A DNA stretch of 64,000 bases from Dyadobacter frigoris (GCF_005280585.1 NZ_SZVO01000008.1:186001-250000), one strand, 5' to 3'. Positions 26,024-35,491 are shown, counted from the stretch's first letter. Notes: a model not told the origin generated them from the letters alone. Program-made: numbers and translations.

Positions 26024-26422
26024 ATGAAAAAGGAAGATTTACCGCAGGATCCGGGCGCACTTGCCAATTTTACAAGAGAGGTATGTTACGTCAAAAACCA
26101 GGATGGAAAGTATGAAACCGCGCTTAGTGAAGGCTGGGATGTGAAAAAGGAAGCACTGGATAATGCCTGGGTTGATGTAAATGAAAGAATTGAAGAAGCA
26201 CGCCAAGGTGTAATAAACGGTGAAAAAAGTCCGGTTTATTATTTCATGGAGCTTCGGTTAATGGACATTCCATTGCTTTCAGGATATACTGGTTTCCTTA
26301 GCTTTTTCGTGAAAAGACATTTCAAACCTTCGGTTTTTAAGGGTTTGAGTGATACTAAATTGAAGAAATACGCAGACGCCTTTGATATTACATTGGACGA
26401 ATTGAAAAATTTTAAAGGTTAA
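26024..26422 (+). CDS. Small conserved protein of the dar-type cluster, function unknown
   Basis: A 132-residue soluble protein without signal peptide. It starts MKKEDLPQDPGALANFTREVCYVKNQDGKYETALSEGW in two segments and contains a hydrophobic stretch LMDIPLLSGYTGFLSFFVKRHFKP. A protein of this kind is commonly found between darB and the BtrH-like gene in Bacteroidota pigment clusters, to my recollection, but no function is known to me. It ends 5 bases before the next start. Confidence 0.7.
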   Translation: MKKEDLPQDPGALANFTREVCYVKNQDGKYETALSEGWDVKKEALDNAWVDVNERIEEARQGVINGEKSPVYYFMELRLMDIPLLSGYTGFLSFFVKRHFKPSVFKGLSDTKLKKYADAFDITLDELKNFKG

Positions 26423-26427
26423 TCCCG

Positions 26428-27459
26428 TTGAGCTACGATAGTCAGATAGAAGAATTTCAGCACGTACAGACTGCACATTGTGAAAACGGTGTGACCACAG
26501 CTTTGTTGCGTCACAATGGCCTTGACTTCATGACCGAGCCACTCGCTTTTGGTATGGGTTCAGGGCTTTTTTACATACAGATTCCTTTTCTGACTGTAAA
26601 CAACGGACCGGCAATTTCCTTCCGGACAATGCCCGGTGCTATTTTCAAAAGAACTTGCAAATCTATTGGTGTTGATGTAAAAAGTAAACGATTTGGTAGT
26701 CCTGAATCGGCTGAGGAGTTTTTAAATAAAAAGATCAGTGAACATGTTCCGGTGGGCTGTCAGGTTGGTGTTTTTCATTTGACTTATTTCCCAAAAGAGT
26801 ACCGTTTTCATTTTAATGCACATAATATTATTGTGTATGGAAAAGAAGAAGGAAGATATTTATTGAGTGATCCGACCATGGAAGATGTTACATCTTTAAG
26901 CGTGGAAGAACTCAATAAGGTTCGTTTTGCCAAAGGTACTTTTGCTCCCAAAGGACACATTTATTATCCTGAAAACGTTGGGACAGTAAGTGATGAGATG
27001 ATCAGAAAAGGAATTGTTAAAGGCATTCGCAGGAATGTGCGTGATATGCTGCATATTCCCGGCAGTTTTGCCGGGGTGGATGGAATCAGATATACTTCAA
27101 ACAATATCAGGAAATGGCGGGATAAACTTGGTTTGAAAAAGGCTGGTTTATTTCTTGGTCAGATCGTACGAATGCAGGAAGAAATTGGTACCGGCGGTGG
27201 TGGATTCCGTTTTCTATACGGTGCTTTTCTGGAAGAAGCAGCCGCTTACTTGCAGGACGATCGCCTGATAGGAATTTCAGAAGAATTTACAAAATCCGGA
27301 GATATGTGGCGGGCAGGCGCTATCCAGATGGCTGGCGTTTACAAAGGCAGATTAACTGAACAAAAAAGCTTTGATGAAATTGCTGACAGACTTCTTGAAA
27401 TCCGTTCTGTTGAAAAGGAAGCTTTTCAAAAACTCTCTAAATTGAATCTGGGGAAATAA
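26428..27459 (+). CDS. BtrH N-terminal-domain protein, possible acyltransferase
   Basis: A 343-residue protein opening with TTG (MSYDSQIEEFQ); no ATG is available near the family's N-terminus. Residues 10-140 match the BtrH N-terminal domain pattern: HCENGVTTALLRHNG with a likely nucleophilic cysteine, AFGMGSGLFY, and HFNAHNIIVYG with a conserved histidine, a papain-like Cys/His arrangement. BtrH transfers an acyl group from an ACP to an aminoglycoside in butirosin synthesis, so an acyl-ACP-dependent transfer is plausible. In this cluster it is, along with the C45 protein, a candidate for joining pigment halves; inference only. Confidence 0.75.
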   Translation: MSYDSQIEEFQHVQTAHCENGVTTALLRHNGLDFMTEPLAFGMGSGLFYIQIPFLTVNNGPAISFRTMPGAIFKRTCKSIGVDVKSKRFGSPESAEEFLNKKISEHVPVGCQVGVFHLTYFPKEYRFHFNAHNIIVYGKEEGRYLLSDPTMEDVTSLSVEELNKVRFAKGTFAPKGHIYYPENVGTVSDEMIRKGIVKGIRRNVRDMLHIPGSFAGVDGIRYTSNNIRKWRDKLGLKKAGLFLGQIVRMQEEIGTGGGGFRFLYGAFLEEAAAYLQDDRLIGISEEFTKSGDMWRAGAIQMAGVYKGRLTEQKSFDEIADRLLEIRSVEKEAFQKLSKLNLGK

Positions 27460-27487
27460 TAATTTTCCCATTCAACATTGCTGCACT

Positions 27488-28237
27488 ATGTACAACGGTC
27501 CTGCCATCCAGATTGATAATATTACCAAAAGGTACAAATCTACGCGCGAGGACAGTCTGAGCCAAGTCAATCTGCAAATAAATCAATCAGATGTTTTTGG
27601 TTTACTGGGGCCGAATGGCGCAGGAAAAACTACACTTATTTCTATTCTGTGCGGAATAATTTCGCCTTCTGCGGGAAGCGTCAATTATTTCATAAAAGGA
27701 GAACCGGTTTTTGAGCAGGAACGGAGGAGTCTCGTAGGTTTTGTTCCGCAGGAATATGCGTTTTATCTGGAATTATCGGCCCGGCAAAATCTGGATTATT
27801 TCGGGGCAATGTATAATTTGTCAAAAAGAGAATTAACACCAAGAATTGATGAATTACTGGAAGCGTTGGGTTTGTCAAAATCGGCAGATAAAAAAGTTGG
27901 AACATTTTCAGGAGGCATGAAAAGGCGCGTAAATCTTGCTATTGGGCTAATTCATAACCCTGCCATTTTATTTCTTGACGAACCAACCGTAGGAGTTGAT
28001 GTGCAGAGCAGGAATGCAATTATCAAATATCTTGAAGAAATTAACCAAACTGGCACAACGATTGTGTACACTTCTCATCATATGTCGGAGGCCGAAGAAT
28101 TCTGTAACCGTATTGCTTTGATCGATCATGGAAAGGTTATTGTGGAAGGTGGTTTGCAGGAATTATTGGTAGAAAACGAGGCGTCCAGTTTGCAATCATT
28201 GTTTATAAAACTGACAGGAGAGGAGTACAGGGATTAA
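27488..28237 (+). CDS. ABC transporter ATP-binding protein
   Basis: A 249-residue ABC-2-type ATPase with Walker A GLLGPNGAGKTT, Q-loop FVPQEYAFY, signature TFSGGMKRR, Walker B ILFLDEPTVGVD and H-loop YTSHHMSEAEE, all intact. It is followed with a 1-base gap by its permease. The system probably exports the lipophilic cluster product or a precursor to the outer envelope. Confidence 0.93.
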   Translation: MYNGPAIQIDNITKRYKSTREDSLSQVNLQINQSDVFGLLGPNGAGKTTLISILCGIISPSAGSVNYFIKGEPVFEQERRSLVGFVPQEYAFYLELSARQNLDYFGAMYNLSKRELTPRIDELLEALGLSKSADKKVGTFSGGMKRRVNLAIGLIHNPAILFLDEPTVGVDVQSRNAIIKYLEEINQTGTTIVYTSHHMSEAEEFCNRIALIDHGKVIVEGGLQELLVENEASSLQSLFIKLTGEEYRD

Positions 28238-28238
28238 T

Positions 28239-29519
28239 ATGATGTTCAAAATTTTTTCATCTGTACGTAAAGAATTTCTACTGCTTGTCAGCGACAAAGT
28301 AGGATTGGCACTTATGTTTGTGATGCCCCTTCTTCTGGTTTTTATCATTACGATTATTCAGGATAGTGCCTACAAAATTGTGAATGAAAATGAAATTCCT
28401 ATGTTGGTTGTCAATCATGATGAGGGCCGGCAGGGAGCTGAATTGCTCAATTTGCTGATTACATCCAGACTTTTCAAAATTGATACTTTGAATAATCTTC
28501 CTGAAAGTGCTTTGAAAAAAGAACTTCTGGCAAGAGGAAAGATGATCGCACTTTATATTCCATCCGGGTTTAGTGCCGGATTGGAAAGTAATGCCGGAGA
28601 GGTGAGCCATATTATGATGAAAGATCTGGGACTGGAACAAGATTCTGCACAAATCAAAATGGAGAAAATGCCTGCACTTTCTTTTTATCATGATCCTGTT
28701 TTGCAGGAAAATTACAGCGCGTCTATCACCGGTGTGATTGATTCCTATATGGGTATGATCGAAAAATCCATGATGATCGAAAGGATTTATTCGGATATGG
28801 ATCTGGGCGCTAAGTCTGATAAGCTCAATGCAAAAATGACGACCAACCGGGTAAGGATCAATCAGATTATTGCCAGTAATAATAATTCCGCAGTTATCCC
28901 CAATTCAACCCAGCATAACGTACCGGCCTGGACTATTTTTGCTATGTTTTTTATGGTCGTTTCTTTGGGAAGTAATATTGTAAAGGAACGTGTGAACGGA
29001 AGTTTTCTGCGATTAAAAACAATGCCGACCAGCTTTATGCTCGTCATGTTCAGTAAAATGGCGATTTATGTCATTGTAGCTATTTTGCAGGTTGCTTTAA
29101 CATTTTCGGTTGGAGTCTGGATTTTGCCAAAAATCGGTTTGCCTGAATTAACAATCCCTACTAATTTTCCGGCTTTTGCTGCCGTCGTTTTGATCAGCAG
29201 TTTGGCAGCGGTAAGTTACGCTTTGCTGATCGGAGCTTTGGCACACACACAGGAGCAGGCAAATGGTTTTGGCGCTATATCGATCATTATTTTTGGTGCC
29301 ATTGGCGGCATTTTAGTACCTACCTTTGTGATGCCGGAATTTATGCAGTTTGCCAGTAATTTTTCACCTTTGCACTGGTGTCTGGAGGGATTTTACATCC
29401 TCTTTTTGAAAGGCGGAAGCTGGCATGAACTCAGGTGGGTAATGCTGTTTTTGGGAGTATTCATTTTGATTTGCCAACTTTGCACGTATATTAAACTTAG
29501 AATAGAAAAAATTATCTGA
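28239..29519 (+). CDS. ABC-2-type transporter permease
   Basis: A 426-residue membrane protein with the ABC-2 layout: one N-terminal helix (LALMFVMPLLLVFIITII), a large extracytoplasmic domain (about residues 40-225) and five or six C-terminal helices starting at WTIFAMFFMVVSLG. Segment KERVNGSFLRLKTMPTS is typical of YhgE/DrrB-like exporters. Two adjacent ATGs could start it (28239 or 28242). It forms a transporter with the ATPase just upstream and ends 5 bases before the ACP gene. Confidence 0.9.
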   Translation: MMFKIFSSVRKEFLLLVSDKVGLALMFVMPLLLVFIITIIQDSAYKIVNENEIPMLVVNHDEGRQGAELLNLLITSRLFKIDTLNNLPESALKKELLARGKMIALYIPSGFSAGLESNAGEVSHIMMKDLGLEQDSAQIKMEKMPALSFYHDPVLQENYSASITGVIDSYMGMIEKSMMIERIYSDMDLGAKSDKLNAKMTTNRVRINQIIASNNNSAVIPNSTQHNVPAWTIFAMFFMVVSLGSNIVKERVNGSFLRLKTMPTSFMLVMFSKMAIYVIVAILQVALTFSVGVWILPKIGLPELTIPTNFPAFAAVVLISSLAAVSYALLIGALAHTQEQANGFGAISIIIFGAIGGILVPTFVMPEFMQFASNFSPLHWCLEGFYILFLKGGSWHELRWVMLFLGVFILICQLCTYIKLRIEKII

Positions 29520-29524
29520 TACTA

Positions 29525-29791
29525 ATGGAAATTGAAAGCTTAAAGCCGGTTATAAAAGGACAAATCGTTGAATATTTGAACTTACTGGATGTAAACCCTC
29601 TGGATATAAAAGACGACGAACCTCTGTTTGGCGGTGATTTGGGCCTTGATTCGATTGATTCGCTCGAACTGGTGGTATTGTTGGAGAGAGAGTATGGAAT
29701 TAAAATTACAAATCCTGCTGAAGGCCGGAAAATCCTGGTTGATGTAAACCATATGGCAGAGTTTATTATCAATAATGCAAAAAAAGCGTAA
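29525..29791 (+). CDS. Acyl carrier protein
   Basis: An 88-residue acidic helical protein with the phosphopantetheine site GLDSIDSLEL (Ser43). The pattern (long first helix, LGLDSIDSLE, then IKITNPAEGRKI) fits ACPs dedicated to secondary metabolism more than the housekeeping FabF-linked ACP, which usually has EDSLD. In dar systems a small ACP (DarC) carries the acyl substrate; this is a candidate for that role. Its 3' end overlaps the ketosynthase gene by 17 bases. Confidence 0.9.
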   Translation: MEIESLKPVIKGQIVEYLNLLDVNPLDIKDDEPLFGGDLGLDSIDSLELVVLLEREYGIKITNPAEGRKILVDVNHMAEFIINNAKKA

Positions 29792-30992
29792 AGTTTCGGG
29801 TAAGGTTTATGTGACGGGGATAGGTATTATTTCCGCTTTGGGCAATGATGTCAAAGGAAATCATGCCGGATTACTTAGTGGAGAAGCAGGAATTGGAAAG
29901 GCAGTTCATTTCGGATCATATTACACTTCTGTTTTGCCTTTTGGTGAGGTGAAACTTAGTAATGATGAACTGAGAAATGTTTTAGGACTTGAAAATGAGC
30001 CAGGGTATACCCGAACTTCTCTTTTGGCGGTAAAGGCATTTGAAGAAGCCGTAAATGATGCCGCCTTAACCGGGCAGGAAATTTCTTCCTTTGATACCGC
30101 CCTTATTTCTGCAAGTACCGTAGGAGGGATGTGTCTCACAGATCAGCTATATGAAGATGCGAATTTAAAATCCGAAGGATCTGAATATCTGGAAGCTTAC
30201 GGTTGTGGTGCGCATACGTTGAAACTGGTTGAAAAATATAAGATCAACGGATTTACAGATACGATCAATACTGCCTGTTCTTCGTCCGCAAATGCTATTA
30301 TGATGGGTGCCAGATTGATAAAATCCGGTCGCGCCAAACGTGTGATTGTGGGAGGCGTTGATGCGCTGGCAAAATATACGGTCAACGGTTTCAATGCGCT
30401 TAAAATCCTCTCGGAATTTCCCTGCAAACCTTTTGACGAAAACCGGGATGGTTTAAATCTTGGTGAAGCAGCAGCTTACCTTGTTTTGGAATCAGAAGAC
30501 CTTGTTGGCGATAAAAAGATATATGCGGAAATAGCCGGATATGGTAATTCGAATGATGCGCATCATCCTTCGGCTATGTCAGATGAGGCAGTTGGTGCTA
30601 TTATTTCAATGAAAGAAGCGATAAAATCTGCCGGGATAAGTGTTTCTGAGATTGATTACATCAATGCACATGGAACCGGAACGCCCAATAACGATAAGGT
30701 CGAGTTGACTGGTATTTCAAAACTTTTTGAAAAAGTACCGCCTTTTAACTCCACAAAATCTTATACCGGGCATACGCTGGGAGCATCAGGAGCGGTTGAG
30801 GCCATTTTCAGTATATTCAGTATTCAGTATTCAGAAATTTATCCAAGTCTGCATATTGAAACAAATATGAAAGAATATGATTTAAAGCCTGTGATTGAGT
30901 TTCAAACCGGGATTCCGGTTAGGTATGTGCTTTCTAATTCTTTTGGTTTTGGTGGGAATTGTACTTCTTTGGTTTTGGGGAGGGTGCATTAG
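29775..30992 (+). CDS. Beta-ketoacyl-ACP synthase, KAS I/II type
   Basis: A 405-residue ketosynthase with a complete Cys-His-His triad: C168 in TINTACSSSAN, H299 in YINAHGTGTPNN, and H333 in SYTGHTLGASG. It starts inside the ACP gene, implying coupled expression. Aryl-polyene and flexirubin clusters use several such KS enzymes, often with a chain-length-factor partner that lacks the cysteine. Here only one active KS is present and it ends the cluster. It could be the polyene elongation enzyme, a priming enzyme, or supply the acyl chains for DarB. Confidence 0.9.
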   Translation: MQKKRKVSGKVYVTGIGIISALGNDVKGNHAGLLSGEAGIGKAVHFGSYYTSVLPFGEVKLSNDELRNVLGLENEPGYTRTSLLAVKAFEEAVNDAALTGQEISSFDTALISASTVGGMCLTDQLYEDANLKSEGSEYLEAYGCGAHTLKLVEKYKINGFTDTINTACSSSANAIMMGARLIKSGRAKRVIVGGVDALAKYTVNGFNALKILSEFPCKPFDENRDGLNLGEAAAYLVLESEDLVGDKKIYAEIAGYGNSNDAHHPSAMSDEAVGAIISMKEAIKSAGISVSEIDYINAHGTGTPNNDKVELTGISKLFEKVPPFNSTKSYTGHTLGASGAVEAIFSIFSIQYSEIYPSLHIETNMKEYDLKPVIEFQTGIPVRYVLSNSFGFGGNCTSLVLGRVH

Positions 30993-31012
30993 ATAATGGT
31001 TTAAGTATCTTT

Positions 31013-31020
31013 TATATTTG
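31013..31020 (+). promoter_or_regulatory. -7-like element before a vapBC-like pair
   Basis: TATATTTG matches TAnnTTTG, 62 bases before the antitoxin start. No -33 element is evident. Confidence 0.35.
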
Positions 31021-31081
31021 ACGATTAAGGTTGTAACTTTATGTAGTTAATCATCTGATTCATGATTTTAAAGAACTGGTT

Positions 31082-31291
31082 ATGATACGAACCACTGTAA
31101 TTCCCAATAAGCAAATTATCTCTTTTGAAATACCAAAAGATTATGTAGGGTGGCAAATTGAAGTTATTGCATTTGCCAGAGATGAAGGAATTGTAAAAGA
31201 AGAGGTAATTAAAAAACAGGTAACCTTTAATGCTTTATTAATAGATACAAAAGGTTATAAATTTAATCGCGAGGAAGCTAATGAGCGATAA
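31082..31291 (+). CDS. Antitoxin of a VapBC-like pair
   Basis: A 69-residue protein. The N-terminal part (MIRTTVIPNKQIISFEIPKDYVGWQIEVIAF) looks like a short swapped-hairpin DNA-binding domain, and the C-terminal part (TKGYKFNREEANER) has the lysine/arginine and acidic tail that usually wraps the PIN toxin. It overlaps the toxin gene by 11 bases. Confidence 0.75.
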   Translation: MIRTTVIPNKQIISFEIPKDYVGWQIEVIAFARDEGIVKEEVIKKQVTFNALLIDTKGYKFNREEANER

Positions 31292-31702
31292 TGTTTTTTT
31301 AGACAGTAACATTTTGGTATATTCTTATTCGTCTTCGGAAATAAGCAAACAAAAAATTGCCCGGAAAGTCATTGAGGAGAACAATTCATTTATTAGTACT
31401 CAGGTATTGCAGGAATTATGCAATATCGTTACGCTCAAGTTTAAGTTCACTTATACTCAGGCTGTAATATCATTACAAGAATGCAGCCAAAATAATAATC
31501 TTCATGTTAATGATGAAAAAACTATTTTCTTGGCTTGTAATTTGGCAGAACGTTATGCTTTTTCCTTTTATGATAGTTTGATTATTGCTGCTGCCTTGGA
31601 GAATAATTGTACGACTCTTTATTCAGAAGATATGCAGACGGACAAATAATTGAAGGGACTTTGACTATTAGAAATCCCTTTCTATTGATTGAATTCCGTT
31701 AA
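31281..31702 (+). pseudogene. VapC-like PIN-domain toxin with a C-terminal frameshift
   Basis: The intact frame runs 31281-31649 (122 residues). It has the PIN acidic residues in VFLDSNILVYS, a glutamate in STQVLQELCNI and an Asp in FYDSLIIAAAL, then LYSEDMQ. It then reads TDK and stops. One base further on, another frame continues [20 protein letters not shown] to a TAA at 31700-31702. PIN toxins normally end SEDMQ-x-GQ-x-IEG...NPF. Restoring one G in CAGAC (near 31637) rejoins the two as SEDMQDGQII. So the gene lost one G, or the sequence has an error there. The catalytic centre is complete; the lost tail forms the last beta strand, so activity is uncertain. Confidence 0.8.
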
Positions 31703-33843
31703 TCCTCCATCAAATCCTTCAAAATCTTCTGTGCAGCCACGGAGATAATTGTCCCCGGCCCAAAAATTCCCTTCACACCAGCATTATATAAGAACTGATA
31801 GTCCTGAGATGGAATTACGCCACCGGCCACGACCATAATATCTTCCCGTCCTATTTTTTTCAATTCCTCAATAAGCTGCGGAATGAGTGTTTTATGTCCG
31901 GCTGCCAGACTTGAAGTACCAACAATATGAACATCGTTTTCGGCTGCGTTTTTTGCAACTTCTTCCGGTGTTTGAAAAAGTGGACCTATATCTACATCAA
32001 ACCCAAGATCGGCAAAACTTGTGGCAATTATTTTAGCTCCTCGATCGTGGCCGTCCTGACCCATTTTAGCGACTAATATACGTGGTCTTCTGCCTTCTAT
32101 CTCAGCAAACTGATTGGCCATTTCCTGAGCTAGCCGGAAATTTTCATCATCAGAAACCTCTGATTTATAAATCCCGGATACTGACCGGATCACTGCTTTA
32201 TATCGTCCGAATTCTTTTTCCATCGCGTCAGATATTTCTCCTAAAGTAGCTCTTTTACGGGCAGCATCCACAGCTAGTGCCAGTAAATTACTTTCCATAT
32301 TTTTGCCCCCGGATTGTTTACAGGCAGCTGTCATTGCTAATAGCGATTCAGTAACTTCTTCCTGATTCCTTTCCGATTTTATTTTGATAAGTCTGTTAAT
32401 CTGAGCTTCCCGGACACTGTTGTTATCAATATCGCGTATGTCCAGAATCTCTTTGGAATCGGTTTGGAATTTGTTTACACCTACAATGATTTCCCTTCCT
32501 GCATCAATTCTTGCCTGTTTTCTGGCAGCTGCCTCCTCTATTCTCATTTTTGGCAATCCTGTTTCGATCGCCTTTGTCATACCACCAAGTTTTTCAACTT
32601 CTTCAATCAATTCCCAGGCTTTTTGTGAAAGTTCGTTGGTAAGATATTCAACATAATAGGATCCTCCCCAAGGATCAACTGCTTTACAAATGTCTGTTTC
32701 ATGCTGCAAAAATAACTGCGTATTCCTGGCAATTCGGGCCGATGCATCGGTTGGTAATGCAATCGCCTCATCCAGCGAATTCGTGTGAAGCGATTGTGTA
32801 TGTCCCAAAATTGCGGCCATGGCTTCTACGCAAGTCCGGGCGACATTGTTGAAAGGATCTTGTTCTGTGAGGCTGTAACCACTGGTTTGACAATGTGCTC
32901 GCAATGCTAACGATTTATCAGATTTAGGATTAAACTGATTAACAATTTTTGCCCATAACAATCTTCCGGCGCGCAGTTTAGCGATTTCCATAAAATGATT
33001 CATGCCAATTCCCCAGAAAAAGGATAATCTCGGAGCAAAATCATCAATTTGCATTCCTGCTTTTAAGCCTGTTTTGATATATTCCAGTCCGTCAGCCAGC
33101 GTATAAGCGAGTTCAATATGCGCAGGCGCACCGGCTTCATGCATATGATAACCGCTGATGCTGATGGAATTGAATTTTGGCATGAAACGAGAGGTGTAAG
33201 CAAAGATATCTCCCACAATCCGCATGGAAGGCGCCGGCGGATATATGTAGGTGTTGCGGACCATAAATTCTTTCAGAATATCATTCTGGATCGTCCCGGA
33301 AAGTTTCTCAGCGGATACGCCCTGTTCCTCGGCTGCAACGATGAAAAATGCCATAATCGGAATAACGGCCCCATTCATGGTCATGGAAACCGACATTTCG
33401 TTTAGCGGGATCTGATCAAAGAGAATTTTGACGTCTTCAACCGAATCAATTGCAACACCTGCTTTTCCAACATCACCCGTCACACGCGGATGATCCGAAT
33501 CATAACCCCGGTGTGTGGCCAGATCAAAAGCCACAGAAAGTCCTTTTTGTCCACCGGCAAGATTGCGCCTGTAAAATGCATTGGAATCCTCAGCGGTTGA
33601 AAAACCGGCGTATTGGCGTATTGTCCAGGGTCTTTCCAGATACATACTTGCATAAGGACCCCGAAGATAAGGGGCTGTGCCAGCACCGGAACCGAGATGC
33701 TCCGATTCAGCTAAGTCTTCTTTTTTGTAGGATGACTTTAATTTTATTCCTTCCTGAGTTAAAAAAGGCTTCGCTGACTTTTCAGAAACCGATACGAGTT
33801 CTTCACTTTTTTGAAGCGCAATATTTTTAAAATCAGGCTTCAT
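31699..33843 (-). CDS. mutB: Methylmalonyl-CoA mutase, large (catalytic) subunit
   Basis: A 714-residue adenosylcobalamin enzyme that interconverts succinyl-CoA and methylmalonyl-CoA. The TIM barrel (about residues 60-560) includes [18 protein letters not shown] and [17 protein letters not shown]. The C-terminal cobalamin domain carries [10 protein letters not shown] (the cobalt-binding His), GTSSLAAGH and VVAGGVIP. It pairs with the noncatalytic subunit encoded just upstream. The stop codon overlaps the out-of-frame end of the vapC remnant on the other strand by four bases. Confidence 0.95.
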   Translation of the reverse strand: MKPDFKNIALQKSEELVSVSEKSAKPFLTQEGIKLKSSYKKEDLAESEHLGSGAGTAPYLRGPYASMYLERPWTIRQYAGFSTAEDSNAFYRRNLAGGQKGLSVAFDLATHRGYDSDHPRVTGDVGKAGVAIDSVEDVKILFDQIPLNEMSVSMTMNGAVIPIMAFFIVAAEEQGVSAEKLSGTIQNDILKEFMVRNTYIYPPAPSMRIVGDIFAYTSRFMPKFNSISISGYHMHEAGAPAHIELAYTLADGLEYIKTGLKAGMQIDDFAPRLSFFWGIGMNHFMEIAKLRAGRLLWAKIVNQFNPKSDKSLALRAHCQTSGYSLTEQDPFNNVARTCVEAMAAILGHTQSLHTNSLDEAIALPTDASARIARNTQLFLQHETDICKAVDPWGGSYYVEYLTNELSQKAWELIEEVEKLGGMTKAIETGLPKMRIEEAAARKQARIDAGREIIVGVNKFQTDSKEILDIRDIDNNSVREAQINRLIKIKSERNQEEVTESLLAMTAACKQSGGKNMESNLLALAVDAARKRATLGEISDAMEKEFGRYKAVIRSVSGIYKSEVSDDENFRLAQEMANQFAEIEGRRPRILVAKMGQDGHDRGAKIIATSFADLGFDVDIGPLFQTPEEVAKNAAENDVHIVGTSSLAAGHKTLIPQLIEELKKIGREDIMVVAGGVIPSQDYQFLYNAGVKGIFGPGTIISVAAQKILKDLMED

Positions 33844-33888
33844 AGTTTCAGGTTTTATTTTAAAAGCAGATTCGGTAAAAGACTTCCT

Positions 33889-35268
33889 CTATTTTTTGAA
33901 AATTGTTGCGGACAAATTTCTGTTTGGTAAGGTTACAAAATCTGCGGAATTATTTTTCAGTATTGAATTGTCAGGTAGGTTAATGGAATCTTCCTCTAAT
34001 TTGTATTTATTAACGCCAATCATAATTTCCCCGTTATTCAGATCTGCAATTTTTTTTTGCCAGGAATTTTCAATTTCGGATTGTATAAAACCTTGTTTGA
34101 AACATGAAATCAAACCACCTTTTTCCTCCGTTTGCAAGAATAATTTCCAGGCTGCATCGGCAATTTTCAGCGACATCATTTCAATTTGATAGGAGCCTGC
34201 TCCCGGATCAGCAACCGCGCTGAGGTAGCTTTCATTGGCCAGCAAAGAGGAAACATTCCTGGCCACACGCTCACTGAATTCGGTTGGTTTGGTAAAAGAA
34301 TGATCAAAAGCCTGCACCGTCAACCCATTACACCCGCCAATAACCGCACTCATGGCCTCCGAGGTAGATCTGATCATATTGGTTTCTGCAGAATGCGCGG
34401 AATCATAAAATGAAGAAGTCTGAGCGTGAATGAAAACCTGGCAAAGTTCGTCGGGTACCTGATAAGCCCGGCTGATTTTACGGTATAGAAATCTTAGCGC
34501 ACGGAGTTTTGCGATTTCCGTCAAATACGCTGTTCCAATGGATATTGAATAAAAAAAACGATTCAGAGCATGGAGCGGAGAAATTCCGGCATCGGTTAAT
34601 TTGTCAAGATAATGAACGGTTGAATTAATTAGAAAAGCGAGTTCCTGAACCACATTTGCCCCGGCATTATGAAATACATGACTTTCAATCATTAATGGCC
34701 GGAATTCACGCATCATTTTTGTCTTGTCAAGTACATTACAGATATTTTCTACGGCATCCTCAAAAGCAATTCCGGTACGCATCCAGTTTGCCAAAGGATC
34801 GTTATAAATCCCACCTTTCAGGTAATATCCGGCCCCGCGGGAAATTTCTTCAAATAAATTTTCAGAATTTATTGTTGTACGAAAAAAAATTGGCGTGTCA
34901 CTCAGCCTGATCGCATGAAGTGTTTTCGAAAGCTCGGATTTTACCAGATCCGTTTCCTCCATATCCAGAATAACTGCATCAGCACCGGATTCCAAAGAAG
35001 ATTTTATTTTTGCATTGGTTGACCAGGGTTTGTCAAAAGAAATGAAAGGTATGTTGAGCCATCCGGGATTTTTTTTCTGACAGTTTTGTAAATCAAGGAT
35101 CTGTTCACTTTTAATATTTTCCGCTGTGTAATAGGGATCTACGAATAAATCCAGAGCGATTTCCCAGCTGCCGATTCTTGTATTATTTTCTCCCAATTCG
35201 TTTTCTGCCTGCTTTTCCCAGGCATCTTTTGTAGATAATTTGAATTCGGAAAACAGCAGTTTTGACAT
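33889..35268 (-). CDS. mutA: Methylmalonyl-CoA mutase, small subunit
   Basis: A 459-residue protein from the ATG at 35268 (MSKLLFSEFKL); the frame extends to a TTG at 35319, but the -7-like element at 35317-35324 would overlap that start. It has the mutase barrel fold (AWEKQAENELG, LPDELCQVFIHAQTSSFYDS, AVADPGAGSYQIEMM) but lacks the cobalamin-binding motif. It is shorter than the classical small subunits of about 620 residues and ends after the barrel, so the degenerate C-terminal domain is missing. It forms the heterodimer with MutB, 45 bases downstream. Confidence 0.9.
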   Translation of the reverse strand: MSKLLFSEFKLSTKDAWEKQAENELGENNTRIGSWEIALDLFVDPYYTAENIKSEQILDLQNCQKKNPGWLNIPFISFDKPWSTNAKIKSSLESGADAVILDMEETDLVKSELSKTLHAIRLSDTPIFFRTTINSENLFEEISRGAGYYLKGGIYNDPLANWMRTGIAFEDAVENICNVLDKTKMMREFRPLMIESHVFHNAGANVVQELAFLINSTVHYLDKLTDAGISPLHALNRFFYSISIGTAYLTEIAKLRALRFLYRKISRAYQVPDELCQVFIHAQTSSFYDSAHSAETNMIRSTSEAMSAVIGGCNGLTVQAFDHSFTKPTEFSERVARNVSSLLANESYLSAVADPGAGSYQIEMMSLKIADAAWKLFLQTEEKGGLISCFKQGFIQSEIENSWQKKIADLNNGEIMIGVNKYKLEEDSINLPDNSILKNNSADFVTLPNRNLSATIFKK

Positions 35269-35316
35269 AATTTCAATTTTGGCAGAACATTTTTTTTTAT
35301 AGACAGGCTGCTTTAA

Positions 35317-35324
35317 CAAAGCTA
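35317..35324 (-). promoter_or_regulatory. -7 element of the mutAB operon
   Basis: TAGCTTTG on the minus strand matches TAnnTTTG, 49 bases before the mutA ATG. It supports the ATG start over the upstream TTG. No clear -33. Confidence 0.4.
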
Positions 35325-35483
35325 CTAATTTGAGATTACATTTTTTTAATTCTCATGTTACCAGACAGGAAATTGGACGTCAATAGGTTGGATTATTCCA
35401 ATGGATTTATTTCCCGGCTTGCTATTCCTTGGGAATGGTTTTAAATTCAACACTGGTTTATCTGCAGAGACCATCTATTTTCT

Positions 35484-35491
35484 TATCTTTG
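35484..35491 (+). promoter_or_regulatory. -7 element of dnaA
   Basis: TATCTTTG matches TAnnTTTG and lies 15 bases before the dnaA ATG, so the transcript leader would be under 15 bases. A TTTA sits 23 bases upstream as a weak -33. Confidence 0.45.

Noticed and set aside
33118..33830. Plus-strand open frames inside the mutB gene
   Set aside because: They carry no motifs and lie opposite conserved mutase sequence.
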